NCBI RefSeq assembly: GCF_022508225.1
Contig: NZ_JAETXJ010000009.1
Coordinates: 62,001 to 126,000, forward strand
DNA: 64,000 nucleotides
DNA from: Desulfovibrio sp. UIB00
GTDB lineage: Bacteria; Desulfobacterota; Desulfovibrionia; Desulfovibrionales; Desulfovibrionaceae
Reading direction: 5' to 3'
In this document: piece by piece, positions 15,325-24,254 of the stretch
Numbering within the stretch: the first letter of the stretch is position 1
Layout: each line of letters opens with the position of its first letter
Made by a program: the position numbers and the translations under genes
The notes under the pieces: model-generated
Seen by the model: only the letters and a program-made list of their open reading frames with translations
Told to the model about the DNA's origin: nothing
The model's database searches: none

Positions 15325-15769
15325 CTAAGCTAGTGAAGTAGCAGGAGGTGTGTGATAGGCTTGGATGGTATCAGGACGTGCGGAGAGGGATTTGGGCAGG
15401 AAAATATTTTTTTGTGAAAAGTGCTTAGGACTTCTTCACAAGAAATATAAGCTATTATGTAGAAGTAACTAGCAAGACGGAATTTTGTTCAGCCAACTCT
15501 GAATTATCACATACAGAACAACGGACATGCAAAGTCTGTAGAAGAAAGAGCAGCATAGGAAAAAAAGGAAATATATGGGTTCCACTACTACGAAAGAGTT
15601 CCTGAGTCTTGTCAGGCAGTCATTTTTAGGGCATGTTAAATAATGATTTGGGAGCGCCGTTGCAAAAAAAACTGAATTGTACGTCATTGCGGGTTGTTTT
15701 TCCAACGGATGTAGTTTTAGAATATGATGGGAAATATCATACAATTTATAAACTGAGGATGTATCTATT
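15325..15769. other. AT-rich gap with no supported gene
   Basis: 445 bp between the tail remnant and the HEPN-like gene. A minus-strand open frame at 15469-15744 has hydrophobic composition but no ribosome site or family resemblance. I see no terminator or repeat of note. The likely breakpoint between prophage and the AT-rich element lies at its left end. Confidence 0.5.
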
Positions 15770-16474
15770 ATGACGGACAGTGAAAAGCTTATAATTTATA
15801 AGTCATGTGTAAAAAATGTTCGCTCTCATGAAAAAGCTTTTAAAGCCATAAATATGGTTATAAATAATTGTATGTCAAAAAATGACATGGAAGGTGAAAA
15901 AATACATACAAAAATAGCTGCTTTGCTTTTTTGTAGTTGGGCAGAATCTTTTTTTAAAAAATTGATTCATACACCACATGGTTTCACAACATCCGAAATA
16001 ATAAGGATTAACAAAGTTACAAATGTTTATGGTAAGTGGATTAAATGTTTAGAAATAGCTTCTGCAAAAATAGCTACAGATGACAACGCTACAAAACAAC
16101 ATATAAAAGAATACTTTGAATCATTATGTAAAGAATACATTGAAAAGCCTAGCCATCTTAGGAATAGAATTGCGCACGGTCAAATTGAAATTGCACTAAA
16201 CAGCACAAATACTGCAATAAACATTGACCTTACAAATAAGCTTGAAAATTTAAACATAGTAACCATACTGCAATGGAAATCAGTTTTTGAGCTTGTTTCA
16301 CAAGGTATACTATACTTAATAGAGTCGTGGAGCAAGAGAGGCCCCGAAGGCTATACACAAAAAGTTGAAGAAATAAATACGAGAATGGCAAGTGTTGAGT
16401 CATGGACTATTGAGAAAAAAAGAGAGAATATTCAGCGTAAAAAAAGATTCCAAGCGACTGAAAGATATAGTTAA
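15770..16474 (+). CDS. HEPN-like protein (possible RNase)
   Basis: A 234-aa, strongly AT-rich, all-helical protein. It carries R131-N-R-I-A-H136 (LRNRIAHGQIE), the R-x4-H catalytic pattern of HEPN ribonucleases, which cleave RNA in many defence and toxin-antitoxin systems. An aromatic helix (LLFCSWAESFFKKL, ~52-65) precedes it, as in other HEPN-type proteins. The C-terminus is basic (KKRENIQRKKRF). No MNT-type nucleotidyltransferase or other antitoxin lies next to it. GAGGAT upstream supports ATG 15770. The low GC marks recent transfer. Confidence 0.6.
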   Translation: MTDSEKLIIYKSCVKNVRSHEKAFKAINMVINNCMSKNDMEGEKIHTKIAALLFCSWAESFFKKLIHTPHGFTTSEIIRINKVTNVYGKWIKCLEIASAKIATDDNATKQHIKEYFESLCKEYIEKPSHLRNRIAHGQIEIALNSTNTAINIDLTNKLENLNIVTILQWKSVFELVSQGILYLIESWSKRGPEGYTQKVEEINTRMASVESWTIEKKRENIQRKKRFQATERYS

Positions 16475-16488
16475 TTAACTATCTCCCT

Positions 16489-16576
16489 CAGTCGCCTAGA
16501 ATCGAACTAGGATCTTCACAAACCACCTACATAAGTAGGCATGAATGTGTCGCTCGACCATATTGAGCTACGACTG
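16489..16576 (-). tRNA. tRNA-like element with extended anticodon arm
   Basis: Read on the minus strand: acceptor CAGTCG pairs with CGACTG, then U8-A9, D arm GCTC/GAGC, and a complete T arm (CCTAG, TTCGATT, CTAGG) with AAGAT as variable loop. The anticodon arm is abnormal: CACA/TGTG encloses ~25 nt that include a CCTAC-TTAT-GTAGG hairpin. A CAT could be the anticodon if that hairpin is an insertion. No CCA is encoded. It is probably a degenerate or phage-type tRNA. Confidence 0.4.
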
Positions 16577-16814
16577 CCTTATAAGATTACTTAAAATGAG
16601 ATATATCGTCAACAAGAAAGCGCTTTTCTTAAAAGGGCATTTCAAATAACAAGCCTCTATCAAGAGCAACAGCAAGTCTAATCAAAATATTTTCACAACA
16701 TTTCATTTTGTAGGTATATCTGTGGGTATCACCAATTTTATAGAAAAATTTCCTAACAATACCTAGATATTAACACAAACATCGTCGCCCCTTGGGGACG
16801 CCAATCAAGAAAGC

Positions 16815-16846
16815 AAGCTCTTACGAGAAATCGTAGGAGCTTTTTT
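16815..16846 (+). terminator. Rho-independent terminator-like hairpin
   Basis: AAGCTCTTACGA, loop GAAA, TCGTAGGAGCTT, then T run. It is a strong hairpin but no gene clearly ends at it. It stands just left of IS200 and could end the HEPN transcript or protect the IS from read-through. Confidence 0.6.
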
Positions 16847-16914
16847 GTATGTAGAGAACCCCCCGCTAGGCGGGGGGTTCCGTAAAGCTTAAAGCTTTAA
16901 GCATGTCAGCAAAA

Positions 16915-16978
16915 CTCCTTTTGATTTGTTACAACAACTTGCGGTCTGGCAACTGCAAACGGAACAAATCAAAAGGAG
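16915..16978 (+). promoter_or_regulatory. Inverted repeat masking the tnpA ribosome site
   Basis: CTCCTTTTGATTTGTT (16915-16930) is perfectly complementary to AACAAATCAAAAGGAG (16963-16978). The second arm contains most of the AGGAGG that serves ATG 16985. In mRNA the stem would hide the ribosome site, the mechanism known for IS200 transposase. Confidence 0.85.
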
Positions 16979-16984
16979 GTCACA

Positions 16985-17443
16985 ATGGGTGACGCAAAAA
17001 GTTTAGCTCACACAAAGTGGAACTGTAAATATCATATCGTCTTTGCCCCAAAATATCGTAGGCAGGTATTTTATGGAGAGAAAAGGCGAGCGGTAGGGGA
17101 TATTTTGCGTAAGTTGTGTGAATGGAAAGATGTAAAAATACTAGAAGCAGAATGCTGCCCTGATCATATCCACATGCTGCTTGAGATACCCCCTAAAATA
17201 AGCGTATCGAGTTTTATGGGGTACTTAAAAGGTAAGAGTAGCTTGATGCTGTATGAACAATTCGGCGATCTAAAATTTAAATACCGCAGCCGTGAGTTTT
17301 GGTGCCGTGGTTTTTATGTAGATACAGTAGGAAAAAACACGGCAAAGATTCAAGATTATATAAAGAAACAGCTGGATAGGGATAAACTGGGTGATCAACT
17401 GAGTCTCCCGTACCCAGGAAGCCCGTTTACGGGCCGCAAGTAA
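16985..17443 (+). CDS. tnpA: IS200/IS605-family transposase TnpA (Y1 HUH)
   Basis: A 152-aa Y1 transposase that cuts and joins single-stranded ends. The HUH motif is seen in CCPDHIHMLLEIPP (H-I-H), the catalytic tyrosine in IQDYIKKQ near the C-terminus, and the family N-terminus in KWNCKYHIVFAPKYRR. The length matches IS200 TnpA and the frame is intact, so the element may still be active. Translation is probably throttled by the stem at 16915-16978. Confidence 0.93.
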   Translation: MGDAKSLAHTKWNCKYHIVFAPKYRRQVFYGEKRRAVGDILRKLCEWKDVKILEAECCPDHIHMLLEIPPKISVSSFMGYLKGKSSLMLYEQFGDLKFKYRSREFWCRGFYVDTVGKNTAKIQDYIKKQLDRDKLGDQLSLPYPGSPFTGRK

Positions 17444-17600
17444 CAGAAATGCAAATGTCAGATCGTGCATGCGCCTGCTAGGGCGCAGCTGGTAAGAGAG
17501 CCTTACAGGCGCATATGAAAAAACCCCGGCTATGCCGGGGGATATTTATTCGCTTTTTGAATTATTGTCAGTCTTGGGCGCGCGGACGGCTTCATATCAC

Positions 17601-17630
17601 TTGAAAACAACATAACAATACTAATAGTAT
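17601..17630 (+). promoter_or_regulatory. Candidate promoter of the cas operon
   Basis: TTGAAA (17601-17606) and TAGTAT (17625-17630), spaced 18 bp, lie ~65 bp upstream of cas3 in an AT-rich strip between IS200 and the operon. No other site this good is visible. The IS may have replaced the original upstream control region. Confidence 0.4.
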
Positions 17631-17694
17631 TCCATATAAAAAGAAGGTAGTAAATTTTTAGAGAATTCCTTGGATTTTGACCTAGAGGGCCATT

Positions 17695-20190
17695 ATGTCA
17701 AACCTGCCTGATAGCTGCGTGGCTCATGTCTATTGCCCCGAGAATGGGGCACCTTTCCGCGCACAGCCTCTTTCTGAACATTTGCGCAACGTCGCTGACC
17801 TGGCATCATCAGCGGCAGCCAAGGTCGGCTTGCCCCTGACAGGTCATCTGGTTGGCCTGCTGCATGATTTTGGCAAGTATTCAAAAGAATTCCAGAATTA
17901 TATTCTTTCCGCTGCTGGCTGCATTACTCCTGGTGAGCCGGGCTACACCGATCCCATAACTTGCAAAGGGAAGATCAATCATGCTTTTGCTGGAGGGCAG
18001 CACCTATGGGAGCGCCTGCAAGGCAATGATTTGAAAAAAGCGATTGCCCGGATGCTTGCACTGTGCATTCTGTCCCACCATTCAGGGCTAAAAGATTGCA
18101 TATCCCCGGACGGCAAGGATGCATTTACACAGAATTACATGGCCCGTCCGGAGGAAAAAACGCACCGTGACCAGTGCGTTGAGCGCTGCGATCAAGCATT
18201 CCTTGAAGAAATAGAAAATGAAATCTCGAATGCACTTTTATTGGAAGTGCGAGCAGTTATGATGAAGCTGCGTGAGCGAGTCATGAACAAGCAGCCAGCA
18301 AGTGCGGATATCAATGACCAACGGGATTGCGCAAACAGTCGTGATTTTCAGCTTGGATTGCTGGCGCGTTTTTTATTCAGTTGCCTGATTGATGCGGATC
18401 GTACTGACAGTGCAGATTTTGAAGATCAAAAAGGGGCGGAAATTCGGCGCAGCGGGGTCAGGCGTCCTTGGGATGCTCTGGTGCAGCGTTTTGAAGCAGC
18501 CTTGGCCCAAAAGACCCCGCAACACGCCATCGACCATATCCGGGGCGATATTTCTGCCCATTGCGCCCATCGTGCCCAGGATGCGCCGGGAATGTTCACT
18601 CTCACTGTGCCCACTGGCGGGGGCAAGACGCTGGCCAGCCTTCGTTTTGCCCTGCTGCACGCGCAAAAGCACCAGATGGACAGAGTCATCTATGTTATTC
18701 CTTATACATCCATTATTGACCAAAACGCCGATGTAGCCCGAAAAATTCTTGAGCAGGGTGAGGCCCCTGGATCCATAGTGCTTGAGCATCATTCCAGTTT
18801 TATGCCCAATGAAGATTCTAACGCTGAAGAAGTCGCCAGCCGGTGGGAAAAACTGTCTGAAAATTGGGATGCCCCCGTGATCTTCACCACCATGGTGCAG
18901 TTTCTTGAGAGCCTGTTTGGCGCAGGCACAAGCTCCGCCCGCCGCATGCATAATCTTGCACGTAGCGTGATAGTGTTTGATGAAGTGCAGACTGTCCCTG
19001 TGCGCTGCTTGCGTATGTTTTGCAACGCTGTGGATTTTTTGACCGGGCAATGTGGTTCTACCGCAGTGCTTTGCACTGCCACGCAGCCGAGGCTGGGCAA
19101 TCTGCCGCATCCGCTGCGTGGCAGCCTTGATATACAGCCCGGCATGGAAATCGTGCCAAAGGTGCCAGACCTGTTCACACGCCTCAAGCGCACGACATTT
19201 TTTGACCACTGCCATACCGCCATGGGGGCAGAAGATGTGGCCGCGCTGGCGCAAGAAGAGCAACAATCCCACGGCTCATGCCTGGTGGTTTGCAATACCA
19301 AGCGAATGGCAGAAAAGATTTATGCGCTTTGCGCCAAACAGGAAGTTATAAACTTCTACTACCTTAGCACCAACCTCTGCCCGGCGCACCGCATGGAAAA
19401 GCTTGAAGCCATGCGAGCCGATTTGAAAAACGGGCGTCCTGTGCTTTGCGTAAGCACGCAACTCATTGAGTGTGGCGTGGATATCAGTTTTCGATCTGTT
19501 ATTCGCATGGCCGCTGGTCTGGATTCCATCCTTCAGGCGGCAGGGCGCTGCAACCGACATGGGGAAAATGAGCCGGGCAGGGTGCATGTGGTACTGGTGA
19601 AGGCAGATGCAGAAAATCTGGACTGGCTGAAAGACATTAAAGATGGTCGGGATATCTTTCTTGATACAGTGCGCCTAAAGTATGCACAAGAACTTCTGGA
19701 ATCTGGCTACGATTTCACCATGCCGCAGCTGGTTGCAACATATTTTGACCATTATTTTCATCGTAAGGGCGCCGTGCTTTCTTATGCGGCAGGCGATAAT
19801 AATTCTTTGCTTGATATGCTGGGCAGTAATCAAGGTGCTGGCAATAAGAATCCATTCCCCATATTGGGGCAATCATTCAGCGCCGCAGCAAAAATTTTCA
19901 GGTCTATCGACTCAGCATCAAAAAGTATTTTGGTGCCTTATAAAGATGGAGAGGGCATCATTGCCGCACTTTGTTCATCAGATTTGCTGTATAAAAAATA
20001 TGAGCTTTTACGTAAGGCTCAGCGTTTTTCCGTAAACATTTTTCCACATACAGAACGCGATCTTATACAGAAAAATGCCTTGTATCCCATTCAGGATAGT
20101 GGCATGTTTGCTCTGAGACCCAACTTTTACTGCAATGAACAGGGCGTTAGCGCGCAATCAGAGCAAAAACTGCGTCTTTGTAATTACTGA
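17695..20190 (+). CDS. cas3: Cas3 helicase-nuclease, type I-C
   Basis: 831 aa. Cas3 is recruited by Cascade to unwind and degrade target DNA. The N-terminal HD nuclease domain shows GLLHDFGKYSKEF (HD at ~57-58) and the second metal histidines in LSHHSGLKD. The superfamily-2 helicase follows: Walker A VPTGGGKT at ~303-310, DEVQ box in VIVFDEVQTVP (~428), and motif VI in QAAGRCNRHGE. All key residues are present and the length is normal. AGAGGG precedes ATG 17695. It is the first gene of the operon; cas5c follows after 12 nt. Confidence 0.95.
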   Translation: MSNLPDSCVAHVYCPENGAPFRAQPLSEHLRNVADLASSAAAKVGLPLTGHLVGLLHDFGKYSKEFQNYILSAAGCITPGEPGYTDPITCKGKINHAFAGGQHLWERLQGNDLKKAIARMLALCILSHHSGLKDCISPDGKDAFTQNYMARPEEKTHRDQCVERCDQAFLEEIENEISNALLLEVRAVMMKLRERVMNKQPASADINDQRDCANSRDFQLGLLARFLFSCLIDADRTDSADFEDQKGAEIRRSGVRRPWDALVQRFEAALAQKTPQHAIDHIRGDISAHCAHRAQDAPGMFTLTVPTGGGKTLASLRFALLHAQKHQMDRVIYVIPYTSIIDQNADVARKILEQGEAPGSIVLEHHSSFMPNEDSNAEEVASRWEKLSENWDAPVIFTTMVQFLESLFGAGTSSARRMHNLARSVIVFDEVQTVPVRCLRMFCNAVDFLTGQCGSTAVLCTATQPRLGNLPHPLRGSLDIQPGMEIVPKVPDLFTRLKRTTFFDHCHTAMGAEDVAALAQEEQQSHGSCLVVCNTKRMAEKIYALCAKQEVINFYYLSTNLCPAHRMEKLEAMRADLKNGRPVLCVSTQLIECGVDISFRSVIRMAAGLDSILQAAGRCNRHGENEPGRVHVVLVKADAENLDWLKDIKDGRDIFLDTVRLKYAQELLESGYDFTMPQLVATYFDHYFHRKGAVLSYAAGDNNSLLDMLGSNQGAGNKNPFPILGQSFSAAAKIFRSIDSASKSILVPYKDGEGIIAALCSSDLLYKKYELLRKAQRFSVNIFPHTERDLIQKNALYPIQDSGMFALRPNFYCNEQGVSAQSEQKLRLCNY

Positions 20191-20202
20191 TAGGAGGATT
20201 GA

Positions 20203-20994
20203 GTGAATAACGACATATCCTTTACTGTTTATGGGCGTTATGCCCTGTTTTCTGATCCTGTAACTCGAGTCGGCGGCGAAAAATGTTCTTACCATATTCC
20301 CACCTACGAGGCCCTCAAGGGAATAGTTAAATCTATATATTGGAAGCCTACGCTGATTTGGGTGATTGACAAGGTACGCATTCTGCGTCCCTTTCGCACG
20401 CAAACCAAGGGCGTAAAACCAATCAGGCCCACCAAAGGCAGTAATGATCTTTCCATCTATACCTATCTGGCTGATGTTGCCTATCAGGTAAAGGCCCGTT
20501 TTGTATGGAACGAGCACAGGCCGGAACTGAAGCAAGACCGGATTGAAGGCAAGCACTACGAAATAACCAAGCGTATGCTGGCGCGCGGTGGCCGACAGGA
20601 TATCTTTTTGGGTACGCGCGACTGTCAGGGGTATGTGGAACCTTGCAGGTTTGGCGAAGGCCCCGGTGCGTATGATGACCTGGAAGAGTTGGCCTTTGGC
20701 CTCATGTTTCACGGGTTTGATTATCCTGATGAAACCGGAAACTCCAGTTTTGGCGCACGGTTCTGGAAGCCTGTAATGCGCAAGGGGATAATTGAATTCC
20801 CTTCGCCGGATGATGCCTCCCTTTTGCGCAAAGAAATCCGCCCCATGAAGCCCAAGGCGTTCCACCCCGGCAAAAACTACGCTGGTTGTGATGAAGAGGC
20901 GCTATCCCTCCTTTTGCAGGAGCCAGAAACCGTGGCATATCCTGATGTCCGCAGCCTGCTTTCTGACGGCGGCCCGCAAGGGGGTACGCTGTGA
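20203..20994 (+). CDS. cas5c: Cas5c, crRNA-processing Cascade subunit
   Basis: 263 aa. In type I-C, Cas5c replaces Cas6: it cuts the repeat hairpin and stays on the crRNA 5' handle. The start is GTG 20203 behind AGGAGG (20192-20197). The N-terminal RRM-like strand (ISFTVYGRYALFSDPVTRVG) and the region TYEALKGIVKSIYWKPTLIW are typical of the I-C form. The ending KPKAFHPGKNYAGCDEEAL is also family-like. It overlaps cas8c by 4 nt. Confidence 0.93.
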   Translation: MNNDISFTVYGRYALFSDPVTRVGGEKCSYHIPTYEALKGIVKSIYWKPTLIWVIDKVRILRPFRTQTKGVKPIRPTKGSNDLSIYTYLADVAYQVKARFVWNEHRPELKQDRIEGKHYEITKRMLARGGRQDIFLGTRDCQGYVEPCRFGEGPGAYDDLEELAFGLMFHGFDYPDETGNSSFGARFWKPVMRKGIIEFPSPDDASLLRKEIRPMKPKAFHPGKNYAGCDEEALSLLLQEPETVAYPDVRSLLSDGGPQGGTL

Positions 20995-23018
20995 GCTGGA
21001 TGCAAAAGCTTTTTGAAACGTATGAAGCCTGCTCCCAAAATCCCGCCTTTGTGGACCCGCCACAGGCGGAGAATGGCGGCAAAGAAGCCCCTGCGCTTAT
21101 GCCCGTGAGCCATACCAGCCAACAGGCACATATTCATGTCGTCATTGACGGGGCTGGAAATTTTGTGAGGGCAGAGCTGCTGCCGTTGAAAATGCAGTTT
21201 ATTATCCCGGCAACCGAGGATTCCGCAGGTCGTACCAGCGGAGATTCCCCGCATCCTCTGGATGATAAAATTCATTATTGCGCCAAAGACTACTCTGGCG
21301 GCAAAAAGAATCTTTATAGCTTGTATGCCGCTCAGTTGCAGGCATGGTGCGATTCTCCCCACAGTCATCCAAAGGCCAAGGCTGTATATGCCTATGTTTC
21401 GCAGGGGCATCTGGTGAATGATCTGCTGAAATGTGGAATTTTGCGCGGCGAATCAGCCAGCTCCTTGCAGACGGAACCAACCGAGGCAGACAAAGAGAGC
21501 GGCGCAGACAGCATCTTTAACAGATTGCAGCCCAAAAAAATTGGCAACGCCACGGTGCGCGACCAGGGGGACGCCCTGGTGGTATGGAGCGTGGTAAACC
21601 TGCCTGATGACATGGAACCGCGCACATGGAAGGACACCAGCCTGCAACAGGCATGGATGGCCTACGATGCATCCATGATGGAGCAAAAAGGCCTTTGCAT
21701 GGTGCAAGGGGTGGAATGCGCTGTTGCCGCAAAGCATCCGCGCAATATCCGCCGCCCCGGTGATGGTGCGAAGCTTATTTCCTCCAATGATTCCGCAAAT
21801 TTTACCTACCGTGGGCGCTTTCTGGAGCCGGAGCAGGCCTGCACCGTTGGCTATGAGGTGAGTCACAAGGCGCATAATGCGTTGCGCTGGCTCATAGCGC
21901 GGCAAGGCTACCGCAACGGGGATCAGGCTGTTGTGGCCTGGGCTGTGAGCGGCGCGCCTGTGCCTAATCCTTGTGAAGATTTGTTTGATCTGAGCGCCGC
22001 CGACTTCTTGCTTGATGACGCGCCTGAGGTGCAGGCAGAGAAGGACGCCGCCCAGCCTCCTTTTGTTCCTCCCGTAAATATGGGGCTGGCCTTTGCAAAA
22101 AGGCTGAACAAAGCCCTCGTGGGATACAAGGCTGATCTCAAGGAAACTGACGGCATCGCCATCATGGCTATGGATGCGGCCAGCCCTGGTCGGCTTTCTG
22201 TTACGTTCTATCGCGAGCAGATGCTTAAGGATTACCTGTACAATCTGGAAAGATGGCAGGAAGAATGCGCATGGGTCTTGCCTGTGCGCATAGAAGATGC
22301 GCGCGAAGGCCAGAGCAAACCCAAAACGCGCACTGTTTACGCGCCCCTTGCCCCCACGCCAGAAACCATTGCCCGCGTTGCATACGGCAGGCGTATTGAC
22401 GACAAGCTGCTCAAGGCAACTGTAGAGCGGTTGTTGCCATGCGTTGTTGATAGGGCAGCTTTGCCGCGCGATATTGTTGAGAGCTGCGTGCGCCGAGCCT
22501 GCAATCGCGCGGCGCATGAGGCATGGGAGTGGGCTGAAGTGTTGGGCGTTGCCTGCGCCATGTACAGGGGCTATTTCGCCAGACACATAAAAGAAGGGGA
22601 ATACAGCATGGCACTTGATGAAACGCGTAACTCCCGTGACTACCTCTTTGGGCGGCTTCTGGCGGTTGCGGAATATATTGAACGTTCCGCTTTGAATTGC
22701 GCGGGAGAAAAACGTCCCACCAATGCCGAGCGGTTGATGCAGCGCTTTGCCGACCATCCTTTTGCCACATGGAAACAGCTTGAGCTTCAGTTGCAGCCGT
22801 ATATACAGCGGCTGAAGAGCAGTTCCCATGCCGGGCTGCTTAAACGGCCCCAAAAGGCCTGGAAAGAAATTTACGATAAATTTGACCCCGAAGAATTCAC
22901 TTCTTCAAACAAGCTCAGTGGCGAATTTCTGCTGGGCTACCATTGTCAGATGTCAGCCTTGTACGCCACGGCTGATAAAGAAAGCACCACTGAAGCCAAT
23001 GACCAGCAAGGAGCGTAA
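20991..23018 (+). CDS. cas8c: Cas8c (Csd1), Cascade large subunit
   Basis: 675 aa. It recognises the PAM and starts R-loop formation. The start is GTG 20991 overlapping the cas5c stop (GTGA). Family marks are the N-terminal MSWMQKLFETYEAC, AYVSQGHLVNDLLKCGIL, and TYRGRFLEPEQACTVGYEVS followed by KAHNALRWLIARQGYRNGDQ. The C-terminal half is helical with FLLGYHCQMSALY near the end, which matches the small-subunit-like region known in Cas8c. No frameshift is present. Confidence 0.92.
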   Translation: MSWMQKLFETYEACSQNPAFVDPPQAENGGKEAPALMPVSHTSQQAHIHVVIDGAGNFVRAELLPLKMQFIIPATEDSAGRTSGDSPHPLDDKIHYCAKDYSGGKKNLYSLYAAQLQAWCDSPHSHPKAKAVYAYVSQGHLVNDLLKCGILRGESASSLQTEPTEADKESGADSIFNRLQPKKIGNATVRDQGDALVVWSVVNLPDDMEPRTWKDTSLQQAWMAYDASMMEQKGLCMVQGVECAVAAKHPRNIRRPGDGAKLISSNDSANFTYRGRFLEPEQACTVGYEVSHKAHNALRWLIARQGYRNGDQAVVAWAVSGAPVPNPCEDLFDLSAADFLLDDAPEVQAEKDAAQPPFVPPVNMGLAFAKRLNKALVGYKADLKETDGIAIMAMDAASPGRLSVTFYREQMLKDYLYNLERWQEECAWVLPVRIEDAREGQSKPKTRTVYAPLAPTPETIARVAYGRRIDDKLLKATVERLLPCVVDRAALPRDIVESCVRRACNRAAHEAWEWAEVLGVACAMYRGYFARHIKEGEYSMALDETRNSRDYLFGRLLAVAEYIERSALNCAGEKRPTNAERLMQRFADHPFATWKQLELQLQPYIQRLKSSSHAGLLKRPQKAWKEIYDKFDPEEFTSSNKLSGEFLLGYHCQMSALYATADKESTTEANDQQGA

Positions 23019-23019
23019 C

Positions 23020-23871
23020 ATGAGTCTGCAACACAAGATCGACTTCGCCGTTATTCTCACCGTAGATCACGCCAACCCTAACGGCGATCCGCTCAACGGC
23101 AACCGTCCCCGTACCGATTATGATGGCTATGGGGAAATCAGCGATGTTTGCCTTAAGCGCAAGATCCGTGATCGGCTCATGGAGCAGAAGGGGACGCAAG
23201 TTTTTGTGCAGTCGGACGACCGCAAGCTGGACAACATGGCCTCGCTCAAGGAAAGGGCCGAATCTGCGGAGCACGGCCTTGGCAAGGATGCTTTTAATCC
23301 CAAAAAATGCAGCAAGGAAGAAACCGCCCGAAAGGCTTGCGCCAAGTGGTTTGATGTGCGCGCTTTTGGGCAGCTTTTTGCTTTTGGCAAAGATGGCGAT
23401 GCAGCGGGGGTTTCCATTGCTGTGCGCGGCCCGGTGAGCATTCACTCGGCCTTCAGCGTGGAGCCTGTCAGCGTTGCAAGTATTCAGATCACCAAAAGCG
23501 TCAGCGGCGAGGGCGATGGCAGCAAGCGCGGTTCGGACACCATGGGCATGAAGCACCGCGTGGATAAAGGCGTGTATGTTTTTTACGGCAGTATGAATCC
23601 GCAGCTTGCCGAACGCACCGGCTTTAGCGATGAAGACGCCGCCGTGCTCAAGGCCATCCTGCCCAGGCTGTTTGAAAATGACGCTTCGTCTGCCCGTCCG
23701 GAGGGCAGCATGGCAGTCAATCAGGTGTTCTGGTGGCAACACAACTGCGCTTCCGGGCAGTATTCATCCGCAAAAGTGCATAAAAGCCTCACGGTTAACC
23801 CCGATGGCAGCTATACGCTCAACGGCGAGGCAACTCCGGGGTTGAAGGCTGAAACCATTTCAGGTTTTTAA
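23020..23871 (+). CDS. cas7: Cas7 (Csd2), Cascade backbone subunit
   Basis: ATG 23020 follows AAGGAG and gives 283 aa; an earlier in-frame start at 22828 lies inside cas8c and is rejected. Cas7 forms the filament along the crRNA. Marks are FAVILTVDHANPNGDPLNGN, RPRTDYDGYGEISDVCLKRK and DVRAFGQLFAFG, the usual Csd2 sequence, and VRGPVSIHSAFSVEPV. The stop overlaps the cas4 start (TAATG). Confidence 0.95.
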   Translation: MSLQHKIDFAVILTVDHANPNGDPLNGNRPRTDYDGYGEISDVCLKRKIRDRLMEQKGTQVFVQSDDRKLDNMASLKERAESAEHGLGKDAFNPKKCSKEETARKACAKWFDVRAFGQLFAFGKDGDAAGVSIAVRGPVSIHSAFSVEPVSVASIQITKSVSGEGDGSKRGSDTMGMKHRVDKGVYVFYGSMNPQLAERTGFSDEDAAVLKAILPRLFENDASSARPEGSMAVNQVFWWQHNCASGQYSSAKVHKSLTVNPDGSYTLNGEATPGLKAETISGF

Positions 23872-24254
23872 TGCACCCCCAAGCCGATTCCATCCCCATA
23901 TCGGCTTTGCAGCACTATCTGTTCTGCCCCCGGCAGTGTGCGCTCATCCATCTGGAACAGCTCTGGACGGAAAACGTGTACACTGCCGAGGGCCGTCTGC
24001 TGCACGAAAAAGCCCACAGCAACGCATCTGAAAGTCGCGGCGACTGCAAAACTGTTTCAGGGCTGTTGCTCTGTTCGCGCGCTCTTGGCCTGACAGGGCA
24101 GGCAGACGTTGTGGAGTTTCATCGGCACGGCAATGTCTGGCAGCCGTATCCTGTCGAATACAAGCGGGGCCGTCCCAAAAGCATGGCGGCAGACCGCATT
24201 CAGCTTAAACTGGATCGGGAGGATGGTCGCTCCCCGTGCGGGAGCGTGGATTGA
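23871..24254 (+). pseudogene. cas4: Truncated cas4 running into the CRISPR array
   Basis: The frame is 127 codons against ~200 or more for intact I-C Cas4. The N-terminal part is authentic: the first cluster cysteines in HYLFCPRQCALIH, the catalytic Asp in LTGQADVVEF, and the Glu-Lys pair in YPVEYKRGR. Homology stops at ADRIQLKL (~residue 115). The last codons translate a spacer-like stretch and the first repeat (RSPCGSVD). The three C-terminal cysteines that close the Fe-S cluster are missing, so Cas4 should be inactive. Cas4 helps choose PAM-proper spacers with Cas1-Cas2, both of which are absent here. Confidence 0.9.

Larger units (their letters stand above)
16856..17541 (+). mobile_element. 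IS200-type insertion sequence, apparently complete
   Basis: It has one transposase gene and no tnpB, as in IS200. The left-end hairpin GAACCCCCCG...CGGGGGGTTC spans 16856-16880 and the right-end hairpin CCCCGGC-TAT-GCCGGGG spans 17524-17540. IS200-family elements move as single strands and recognise such subterminal hairpins. Exact ends cannot be fixed by eye. It sits ~150 bp upstream of cas3. Confidence 0.8.

Noticed and set aside
15469..15744. Small hydrophobic minus-strand frame
   Set aside because: No ribosome site, no family resemblance, and composition typical of random AT-rich DNA.
16856..17541. IS605-type element with tnpB or a guide RNA
   Set aside because: Only the Y1 transposase is present between the two end hairpins; there is no tnpB or iscB frame.
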